A stretch of DNA of 64,000 bases. Source: Streptomyces sp. NBC_01481. GTDB taxonomy: Bacteria > Actinomycetota > Actinomycetes > Streptomycetales > Streptomycetaceae. How positions within the stretch are numbered: position 1 is the stretch's first letter; every line of letters starts with the position of its first letter. Made by a program: the position numbers and the translations under genes. The DNA lies in assembly GCF_026339995.1 (NCBI RefSeq), contig NZ_JAPEPT010000003.1, positions 992,001 to 1,056,000 of the forward strand. Direction: 5' to 3'. The notes beneath the pieces were generated by a model. The model was not told where the DNA came from and ran no database searches. It was given only the letters and a program-made list of their open reading frames with translations. Shown in pieces: positions 57,676 to 64,000 of this stretch.

Positions 57676-58902
57676 TCACCACTTGTAGGTCCAGACGGTG
57701 TCGTTGTACGTGTCGGAGCTGTTCACGTAGATCCGGATGCGGGCGGTGTCGTCCTGGAACCACTGGCCGGGTTTCCAGGTCTGCATGTCCAGCGTGGAGC
57801 AGTTCCCGGTGGGTGCGGCGGCGTTGGGGTTGCTCACCACGCGGACCGGTCCACTGCCGCTGGCGACCGAGGTGTCGACCTTGTAGATCAGTACGCCGGT
57901 GGCGCAGGCGTTGGAGTCGTTGTTGGCGGCCTTGCGGGACTCGGCGACGTAGGCCGTGGTGGCGCTGGTCTTGATCACCGCCAGCTTGTAGCCGCTGCCC
58001 CCGTACTCCACCCCGTTCAGGGTGGTGGAGTACGTGCCGTTCGTTGACAGACAGGAGACCTGGCTGTCGGTGATCCAGCCGAACTTCCATGCGTGCCAGC
58101 CGAGGAACTGCGGGGCCGGGCCGCTCACGTTGCCCATGACGTCCCAGCCGCCGACGTACTGGTGCTGATCGCCGTTGAAGGCGTAGAGGTCGGGCAGGCC
58201 GAAGGTGTGGCCGGTCTCGTGGGCGGCGACCTTGTAGCCCCAGTTCCACATGTCCTGTCCGAAGGTCACCGCCCACTTGATCGTCACCCAGGCGTTCGTC
58301 GCCTTGTTCCAGACCCAGGTCGTATTGGCGGGGTCCTGGACCCAGGTGGGGGTGTGAGTGATCGCGGCCGCGGTGCTGGTCGGCACGATGTAGAACGTGT
58401 CGTAGTTGGCGAGGTTGACGCCTGCGTCGGCGGCACCGGCGAGCGCGTCCTTCACATATATCCGGTGCGTGTCCCAGGAGAACCCGCGCGCCCAGTTGTA
58501 GTCGGTGGAGTTCTTCGGCATGCGCACCCAATTGCCGTGTGGGGCCTGCATGTCCAGCCAGGTCTTGCCGTTGGAGGCATTCCACAGCCAGTTGGCTGCG
58601 CCGGAAATCTGGTTGTAGTAAGGGGTGAGCGGCAGGGTGGTCCCGACGGCGTCGGGGAAGTCCACGTAGATCACTCCTACGCGCTTGGTGCCGACCGGGT
58701 TCTGGAACCGGTTGTAGTCGGTTTGCTGGCCCTCATCGGTGTAGCCGGTCGTCCCCTGGAGCGCACACGTGGAGGTGCTCCCGTTGAATGCATGGGCGGG
58801 GCCGGTGGGGACGGTGACCAGGGCAAGCAGAGCGAGCAGGGCGGACAGGACGATCAGGAGCGCCGCGGGGAGTGGGCGCCGCGGCCTGGTCGAAGAGCGC
58901 AA
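57676..58902 (-). CDS. Secreted M6-type zinc metalloprotease
   Basis: A 408-residue exported protein. A signal peptide (RPLPAALLIVLSALLALLAL) ends near AHA at residue 38. The catalytic motif HETGHTFGLPDLY (His228, Glu229, His232) with VGGWDVMGN downstream is that of M6 (immune-inhibitor-A-like) proteases. I set the start at TTG 58902 because GGAGG lies six bases before it; the upstream frame has no site and adds about 100 unusual residues. It is likely an extracellular protease controlled by the convergent LysR gene. Confidence 0.85.
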   Translation of the reverse strand: MRSSTRPRRPLPAALLIVLSALLALLALVTVPTGPAHAFNGSTSTCALQGTTGYTDEGQQTDYNRFQNPVGTKRVGVIYVDFPDAVGTTLPLTPYYNQISGAANWLWNASNGKTWLDMQAPHGNWVRMPKNSTDYNWARGFSWDTHRIYVKDALAGAADAGVNLANYDTFYIVPTSTAAAITHTPTWVQDPANTTWVWNKATNAWVTIKWAVTFGQDMWNWGYKVAAHETGHTFGLPDLYAFNGDQHQYVGGWDVMGNVSGPAPQFLGWHAWKFGWITDSQVSCLSTNGTYSTTLNGVEYGGSGYKLAVIKTSATTAYVAESRKAANNDSNACATGVLIYKVDTSVASGSGPVRVVSNPNAAAPTGNCSTLDMQTWKPGQWFQDDTARIRIYVNSSDTYNDTVWTYKW

Positions 58903-59381
58903 GGTATGCCTCCGGGGGAGAGTGGTCCGGGCTCGGGCGCGGCAGCTGCGACCCTCCGGCAGGCGACGTGGCGGTTGCCGAGGGCAGGTGGGCGGGTCGC
59001 AGACTCGGCTCGCCGTCGTTTCGCAGCTGTTGCGCTGTGGCGGAGGGCAGGTCGACAGCTCGTTCTGAGGAGCTCTCACCTGCCCCGGGGATCGCGCCGG
59101 CATCGGAGGTTCACCCTCCGGATCCTCCGGGCGATCGCGGAGCGTACCTGCCGGTCCAGGCCGGGTGCCGCCTGGAATTGCCGCTGAGCAGGATCCGCTT
59201 GAATGTCGGTTCGAGGACATAGTGCGGGCCGGTCAGCGCCCCGGGCAGCTCTCACCTGTTCATCACATGGCGTTATGAACCCGGAAATCCGGGGCCGGTG
59301 GGGCTACCCATCGTTTCCTCCACTTAATGGGTGCGCTTACGCGTTGATCTCTTGGTGGCCGCCGGCGTTCTGTGGAGACAG
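58903..59381. other. Intergenic region between divergent protease and ATPase genes
   Basis: About 480 bases with no credible gene. It must hold the promoters of both divergent genes. I see no clear repeat or RNA element. Confidence 0.4.
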
Positions 59382-59981
59382 ATGTTCAAGTCATCCGGAA
59401 TGCGAAAAGGGCGGCAGATCATGACGATCAATGACGTGGACGGCTCGCTGATCGGCCGCCCGGCCCATGGCCTGGCCCACCCCACCCGCCTGGTTCCCAG
59501 GCCGTACCGAGGTGAGACCAGATCTCAATGGTTCGATCGCCACCCGGCTTCCGTGGCCGCCGCACGGAGCTTCACCCGCGACGCCCTGGTCGAACAGCCC
59601 CTTGAGGAATCGGAAACCGTCGAGCTGCTCGTCAGCGAACTGGTTACCAATGCCGTACGCCACGGAGCCGGCCCGATCCTGCTCAGTGTGACTGTCCGCG
59701 GCACGTCACTGCGGTGCGAAGTCACCGATGCGCATCCGGCTTTCCCCTGCCTCATGGCGGCCGGCGCCGACGACGAATCCGGTCGAGGCATGCGGTTGCT
59801 CCATGAGCTGTCCCACCGCTGCGGCGTCCGTGCGGCTCACCAAGGAAAAACGGTCTGGTTCGAACTGCGGGCTCCGGGCCTGGCCGAAGCCTCCGTCCCT
59901 GCTTCCGTCCCCGCCCCCGCTGCTTCGGCCATGCGCAGCGGCCCGGCGGCGCCGCTGCAGTGCTGGTCGGCAATCGCATAA
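59382..59981 (+). CDS. Anti-sigma-factor-like ATP-binding protein (HATPase_c)
   Basis: A GHKL-type ATPase related to SpoIIAB/RsbW, common in Streptomyces. Visible motifs: ETVELLVSELVTNAVRHGAG (N box), LRCEVTDAHPAFP (G1-like) and ESGRGMRLLHELSHRCGV (G2). The start is ATG at 59382 behind GTGGAGACAG; ATG at 59421 (MTINDVDG) is equally plausible and would give 186 residues. It probably binds a sigma factor or anti-anti-sigma protein; no partner gene is adjacent. The C-terminal 45 residues are Ala/Pro-rich. Confidence 0.82.
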   Translation: MFKSSGMRKGRQIMTINDVDGSLIGRPAHGLAHPTRLVPRPYRGETRSQWFDRHPASVAAARSFTRDALVEQPLEESETVELLVSELVTNAVRHGAGPILLSVTVRGTSLRCEVTDAHPAFPCLMAAGADDESGRGMRLLHELSHRCGVRAAHQGKTVWFELRAPGLAEASVPASVPAPAASAMRSGPAAPLQCWSAIA

Positions 59982-60112
59982 CTCGGGGTTATGGGCTTTC
60001 GAGATCTTCCCGACGGCGAACCGGAGCCCGGATGCTGAGCGAGCCACGCAGCTCGGACACTGTGCTCCATGGTCGGCCGGGACGCTCATACCACCTCGTG
60101 ACGGGAGTACCG

Positions 60113-60340
60113 ATGAGCATTGCCTGCGATCCCGCAGAGACGGCCACGACCGGCCCTGGCCCCGACGGACAGCGGCTTTTGACGGACGTTCGGAACACAG
60201 CCGATGCACCCCGGTCCCCGGACACGCACGACTCCGCATGCCATTGCGGGCAGTCGTTGGTCCGCTGCGACGGTTGCGGTGCCCTGCGTTGCCTTGATTG
60301 CGATCCCTACCGTTCCGATGACTGCACCTTCGGACTCTGA
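60113..60340 (+). CDS. Small cysteine-rich zinc-ribbon-like protein
   Basis: The 75-residue product has a flexible N-terminal half and a cysteine cluster: CHCGQSLVRCDGCGALRCLD followed by CDPYRSDDC, suitable for two metal sites. GGGAG precedes the ATG at 60113 by about six bases. It overlaps the start of the TrkA-N gene by 23 bases in another frame, suggesting translational coupling. Function unknown; a metal-binding cofactor or sensor for the neighbouring channel-like protein is possible. Confidence 0.55.
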   Translation: MSIACDPAETATTGPGPDGQRLLTDVRNTADAPRSPDTHDSACHCGQSLVRCDGCGALRCLDCDPYRSDDCTFGL

Positions 60341-61712
60341 GCGTTCGCGCGACGGCGGCGCTACCGAGGGGGACCCGGTCGCAGGCACGCCTCCCGGCGG
60401 GAGGCGTGCCGAGGAGTGCTTCATCGTCGTCGGGAGCGACGTGGCGCGCAGGGTCTGCGGCTCGCTGAAGTCGGCCGGTCACCAGGTGCGCCACCTGGCT
60501 CAGCCCACGGACGAGGATCTGCGCCGGGCGCTGGACCGGGAGGTGGCAGGCGTCGCGATCCTGCTCGATGACGATGTCGAGTCCCTGCGCTATGCCCTTG
60601 CGGTGGAGCACATTCGTCCGAACGTCTCGCTGGTGGTGACGATCTTCGACCGGACGGTGGCCGAGCAGCTGATACGTGTGGTCCCGAACTGCCGGGTCAC
60701 CTCCCCGGCGGACGTCGTCGCACCGACCTTCCTGGCCGCATGTGTCGAGTCCGACCTGCTGGCCCTCACGCGGACCGCTTCCGGCCACGTCGCCGCCCGC
60801 CGGGAGGGGGACAGTGTCCGCCTCGAGCCCTACAGGCCACCGCGCTCCCTGAGGTACACGGCACGGCTCGGGAGGATGCGGGGGCAGCTTCGGCCGCACG
60901 ACAGCAGCTCGCGGATCACGCTGACCGGCCTCGCCGGGCTTCTCCTGGTCCTGTTCCTGGACTGGCTCTGGTCCGTGACTCTCCATCACCGACGGCCGGT
61001 CGAGGCTCTGTTCGAGGCGGCGCGAACGGTGTCGGCCGTCGGCCCCGTGTCCGCGCACGGTTCGGACGCGTACATGGTGTTCGCCAGCGTCGCGATGCTC
61101 CTGACCATCGTGTTCACGGCCGTTTTCACCGCAGGCCTGATCGATCGTCTCCTGGCTCCGCGTTCGGTCGGCATCGTGGGTCCCCGGGCCCTTCCTCGGG
61201 CGGGGCATGTGGTGGTGGTCGGGCTGGGACAGGTGGGGCTGCGGCTCTGTACCCAGGTGCAGGACCTGGGCATCGGCGTGGTCGCCGTGGAGCGGGACCC
61301 GGCAGCTCCCAACCTCAGGCTGGCCAGGGCGCTCGGCGTGCCCGTGGTCGTCGCCGACGCGACGGACAGGTTCGTGCTGCGCGAACTCGGCCTGAACAAG
61401 GCGCAGGCGATGGCCGCCGTCGCCTCGGACGACTTGGACAACATCGCGGTCTCCGTGGCCGCGCTGGCGGTCGCACCTGATCTTCGGGTGGTCATACGCG
61501 CAGGTGACCACGAGGCCATCGCGGAGACCCGTTCGTTGTTCAGGATCGGCCTTGTCCACGACCTGAACAGCATGTGCGCCGCGTACACGAGCGCAAGCCT
61601 GTGCGGACTGCAGCCGCGCGGTGTGGTGGCACACGGAAAGCGGCTCCTGGTGGAGCGTGCGGACGGAAGCTTCGTGCCCTGGCCGCACACGGACCGGTGC
61701 GGCCATGAGTAG
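60318..61712 (+). CDS. TrkA-N (RCK)-domain channel-like membrane protein
   Basis: The 464-residue protein has an N-terminal Rossmann-like domain (CFIVVGSDVARRVCGSLKSA), two membrane helices (TLTGLAGLLLVLFLDWLW, YMVFASVAMLLTIVFTAVFT) and a second TrkA-N domain with an intact NAD motif (VVVVGLGQVGLRLC). This resembles two-helix potassium channels with cytosolic RCK domains. Between the helices the usual TVGYGD filter reads TVSAVGPVSAHGS, so selectivity is doubtful. ATG at 60318 lies inside the previous gene's end. It may be a non-canonical ion channel or a redox-sensing membrane protein. Confidence 0.75.
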   Translation: MTAPSDSERSRDGGATEGDPVAGTPPGGRRAEECFIVVGSDVARRVCGSLKSAGHQVRHLAQPTDEDLRRALDREVAGVAILLDDDVESLRYALAVEHIRPNVSLVVTIFDRTVAEQLIRVVPNCRVTSPADVVAPTFLAACVESDLLALTRTASGHVAARREGDSVRLEPYRPPRSLRYTARLGRMRGQLRPHDSSSRITLTGLAGLLLVLFLDWLWSVTLHHRRPVEALFEAARTVSAVGPVSAHGSDAYMVFASVAMLLTIVFTAVFTAGLIDRLLAPRSVGIVGPRALPRAGHVVVVGLGQVGLRLCTQVQDLGIGVVAVERDPAAPNLRLARALGVPVVVADATDRFVLRELGLNKAQAMAAVASDDLDNIAVSVAALAVAPDLRVVIRAGDHEAIAETRSLFRIGLVHDLNSMCAAYTSASLCGLQPRGVVAHGKRLLVERADGSFVPWPHTDRCGHE

Positions 61713-61737
61713 TTCTCAGACACCGGAGGCATGACGC

Positions 61738-61777
61738 ACGGGAGCAGTCCGCCGGTGCTCCGGCGGACTGCTCCCGT
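61738..61777. terminator. Strong bidirectional terminator hairpin
   Basis: A perfect 18-bp stem (ACGGGAGCAGTCCGCCGG with its complement) and a 4-base loop separate the convergent TrkA-N and DyP genes. Confidence 0.87.
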
Positions 61778-61786
61778 TCACGGTGG

Positions 61787-63619
61787 TCAGTGCCGGGTGT
61801 TGGTGTGCCAGATGGGGTCACCCGTGCTGGTGTAGATCACCACGTTGCCGTCGGCCTGGACCGCGAGCATGGCGCCCGGGTTGCCGGCCGTCGCCGACGC
61901 CCACACCGGCTGGTTGTCCGGCGTGTAGATCACCAGGTTGCCGTCCTCCTGGAAGACGGCGCGAGCGCCCCGCGTGGCCGGGTTGTTTGAGGCCCAGCGG
62001 GGGTTCTCCCTCTCGTCGAAGACCACGAGCCTGCCGTCGTCCTGGAGGGTCAGCTTCGCCTTGCCCGCGTCGACCTCGTCACCGATGTCCAGGATGGAGA
62101 CGGCGGAGATCTCGTGGTTGCCGTCCTCCGTGACCCGGACCTTGATCTTCGGGGCTTCGTCCGACAGTTTGCCGTCAGCCAGGCGGTCCAGGGTCGACAG
62201 TGACGGCGTGAACGCGTAAACCGCTCCCTCGGTCCGTACGAACTGCTCGAACCGCACCTGCTTGCCGGCGAAGGAGACATCGGTCGTCGGGCCGATCATC
62301 GGATCCGCGCCGACCTTTGGATCGCGCTTCGGGAAGCCGGTCTCGATGACCCAGTCCTTCTGGATGAACTCGAACTGCCTCACCAGGTCGGCCTGGTAGC
62401 TGACGAAGACCAGACCGCGAGCGGCGTCAGGACCGTGCCCGCCCGCTCCCGCCGGGTCGAAGGGCAGGCCGTAAGGGATGCCGCGGCGCATGATGCGCCG
62501 GCCGTCGAGATTGCCCTTCTCCGGTACGGGCGTCTCGCCCTTCTGGAACAGGAGCCCGTCGCGGGGGTTGGTCTTGCGGAGGTGGGAGAACAGCGGGGTG
62601 ATCTCCCCTTCCAGGTCGTTCGCGAAGCTGATGTCGTTGTCGTTCGCCGCCTCCGGGTCGGAAGGCATGTCGGCGTGCGGACACTTCGCCACGGGCGTGC
62701 CCGAACGCCAGCGCCCGACCATCCGGGCCGCCAGCCACTCCGTGGTGGCCTCCGGGGGCACGGCCTTCGCGTTCTTCAGCTCCTTCAGCCGCGCCCCGAT
62801 CTGCGCCCACCAGCCTGGAACGTCCTGGCCGAGCCTGCGCACCACGTGGAACGAGCCGTTCCGCGCCCACTCCGGCAGACCGGAGGGCTTGCCGCTGACG
62901 GTCTCCTCACCGACGACGAACTCGCCGGCCGGGATGATCCGGGTGCCCGGGTGTCCGTTCTTCCACTCCGGACGCTTGGGGTCGGGCTCGTCGAATCCCT
63001 TGACGGCCGGCTCGCTGACGCCGTCCTTGAAGCCGAAGTGCTCCTTGCCCCTCCGGTCACCGAGCAGAGTCCCGCCGTCCTGCTCGAAGATGATCACCAC
63101 TTTGTGGACGGAGGCTTCCTGCCGCTCCTGGGCGAGGGCCGCCCGAAGGTCTGCGACCCTGTCGGCCGCGATGGTGAGCACCGCATGGACGGGCTGCGCG
63201 TTGCTGTCGCCGAAGAGCCAGTTCTCCGGGGAGTTCTCCCCGGTGTCCCCGAGCATTCCGGCGCGTACGGCGGAGCCCTGCTTGAACGCCTGCTGCGTCG
63301 TGCCTTCCGCTGTACCGGGGAAGGGGTCCTTGCCCGTCAGCGTCTGCATGCCGCCGTGGGTGAAGCTGACGCTGCGCCATACGGCGGTGAGCGCCTTGGG
63401 GTCGTCACCGCCGGTGTTGCCGCGTGCCTTGCTGAAGGCCGCGTTGAACGCGGCGACCTGCCGGGTCGTGGCGATGCGCGGCTTCAGGCGGCGCAGCCAG
63501 GTGCGTGCCCGTGTCGCGTCGTCGAACTTCAGGAACAGTAGCTGTACGTGGTCCTTCTTGAAGCCGGCGATCACATCGCCCTGGATCTCCGTGCTCTCCC
63601 GCAGTGTCAGGTCTGTCAT
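61787..63619 (-). CDS. DyP-type peroxidase fused to a bulb-type (mannose-binding) lectin domain
   Basis: A 610-residue protein. Residues about 1-490 are a dye-decolorising peroxidase: FGFKDGVSEPAVKGF carries the GxxDG motif, and SFTHGGMQTLTG and YQADLVRQFEFIQKDWV are family segments. The C-terminal 115 residues contain three B-lectin repeats, LQDDGRLVVF, FQEDGNLVIY and VQADGNVVIY, which bind mannose-like sugars or act as a fold. No signal peptide is seen at the start. It uses H2O2 and heme. GGAG precedes the ATG. It follows a copper-oxidase-like gene on the same strand. Confidence 0.9.
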   Translation of the reverse strand: MTDLTLRESTEIQGDVIAGFKKDHVQLLFLKFDDATRARTWLRRLKPRIATTRQVAAFNAAFSKARGNTGGDDPKALTAVWRSVSFTHGGMQTLTGKDPFPGTAEGTTQQAFKQGSAVRAGMLGDTGENSPENWLFGDSNAQPVHAVLTIAADRVADLRAALAQERQEASVHKVVIIFEQDGGTLLGDRRGKEHFGFKDGVSEPAVKGFDEPDPKRPEWKNGHPGTRIIPAGEFVVGEETVSGKPSGLPEWARNGSFHVVRRLGQDVPGWWAQIGARLKELKNAKAVPPEATTEWLAARMVGRWRSGTPVAKCPHADMPSDPEAANDNDISFANDLEGEITPLFSHLRKTNPRDGLLFQKGETPVPEKGNLDGRRIMRRGIPYGLPFDPAGAGGHGPDAARGLVFVSYQADLVRQFEFIQKDWVIETGFPKRDPKVGADPMIGPTTDVSFAGKQVRFEQFVRTEGAVYAFTPSLSTLDRLADGKLSDEAPKIKVRVTEDGNHEISAVSILDIGDEVDAGKAKLTLQDDGRLVVFDERENPRWASNNPATRGARAVFQEDGNLVIYTPDNQPVWASATAGNPGAMLAVQADGNVVIYTSTGDPIWHTNTRH

Positions 63620-63679
63620 CGTGTCTCCAGTTCCTCGGGTTGTTGGGGATGGAATTCCTGCGTCGGGAAGCGGGCGGCG

Positions 63680-64000
63680 TCAGCCTGTGTTCGGCGGGCC
63701 GAAGGACACGAACTTGGCGACGCTCGGTACGCCGTCCTCGTTGAGGAGGAAGAGCATGTAGTAGCCCGGTGGCGCGGCTTCCGCTGTGGGCGGTGCCTGC
63801 AGTTCGAGGGATCCGTCGCTCCGGCTCTTGATGCGGACGTCGAGATGGCGCTGGCTGAAGTTCACCGAGTGGGTCGCGGTCGTCGGGGCCAGCAGGACGG
63901 CCCGCTTGACGTCCGCGGCGTCCGAGGTCAGGACCGTGAACCGGTCGTCGTAGCCGACCGTGCCCCGGGGCACCGCGGAGAGGTCGGGACGCTCGCCGTT
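63680..64000 (-). CDS. Galactose-oxidase-like (copper radical oxidase) protein, C-terminal end
   Basis: The frame is open from the right window edge to a stop at 63680, and the 5' part is outside. The visible 106 residues (RPDLSAVPRGTVGYDDRFTV, VKRAVLLAPTTATHSVNFSQ, GYYMLFLLNEDGVPSVAKFV) match the DUF1929 domain that ends galactose-oxidase and GlxA-type copper radical oxidases; the His in ATHSVN is the usual copper ligand position. Such enzymes make H2O2, which the adjacent DyP peroxidase could use. It lies 60 bases upstream of that gene. Confidence 0.82.
   Translation of the reverse strand, partial: NGERPDLSAVPRGTVGYDDRFTVLTSDAADVKRAVLLAPTTATHSVNFSQRHLDVRIKSRSDGSLELQAPPTAEAAPPGYYMLFLLNEDGVPSVAKFVSFGPPNTG

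Overview
The window is high-GC actinobacterial DNA. GC-rich third codon positions, frequent GTG and some TTG starts, stop-start overlaps, paired LuxR/LAL regulators and a lipoprotein/ABC/secreted-enzyme repertoire all point to Streptomyces or a close relative. No rRNA, tRNA or CRISPR array was recognised. All assignments come from reading the sequence; no database search was run.

Layout. (1) 1-1.9 kb: the 5' part of a PucR-type regulator, a DUF2613 small membrane protein and a DUF3068/PorA-family membrane protein. (2) 2.2-12.0 kb: a tightly overlapping seven-gene envelope-glycan operon: GT4 glycosyltransferase, methyltransferase, AftD-like arabinofuranosyltransferase, HHxxxD acyltransferase, second methyltransferase, DMT transporter, Trm112-like protein. 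An integrase relic follows. (3) 12.7-15.4 kb: a small secreted Pro-rich protein, then a beta-carbonic anhydrase overlapping a SulP anion transporter. (4) 15.9-18.7 kb: a large LuxR-family (LAL) regulator. (5) 18.7-45.7 kb, minus strand: one long operon of 21 genes encoding a phage-tail-like contractile injection system (eCIS). It contains a cap protein, two sheaths, two tubes, LysM, a split hub/spike, gp25, two gp6/J-like wedges, a tail-protein-I homologue, three proteins with a shared N-terminal motif, a tape-measure-like protein, an AAA+ ATPase and a terminal 1075-residue protein ending in a DNA/RNA non-specific endonuclease domain, which is the probable cargo. A 187-bp MITE sits inside the operon. 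(6) 46-47.7 kb: an SDR oxidoreductase and a divergent LysR regulator with a palindromic site between them. (7) 47.8-52.5 kb: a five-gene Liv-type ABC transporter operon. (8) 52.7-57.6 kb: a resolvase-fold protein without the catalytic serine, a second LAL regulator and a second LysR regulator; one identical 14-bp palindrome occurs twice here. (9) 57.7-64 kb: an M6-type secreted metalloprotease, an anti-sigma-like ATPase, a Cys-rich mini-protein, a TrkA-N channel-like protein, a DyP peroxidase fused to a bulb-lectin domain and the end of a galactose-oxidase-like protein.

How the parts work together. The eCIS operon is almost continuous (ATGA, GTGA and TGATG overlaps), so it should be expressed as a unit. 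Published work on Streptomyces coelicolor and S. lividans describes related particles that stay in the cytoplasm and affect cell death and development. No obvious long receptor-binding fibre is seen here, which would fit that mode. The nuclease-tipped protein is translationally coupled to the ATPase and has no visible immunity gene beside it. The glycan operon pairs an AftD-like enzyme with an acyltransferase, two methyltransferases and a transporter, suggesting synthesis and decoration of a surface arabino-glycan. The carbonic anhydrase/SulP pair suggests coupled bicarbonate uptake and interconversion. The DyP peroxidase and copper-radical oxidase could form an extracellular H2O2-producing and H2O2-using pair.
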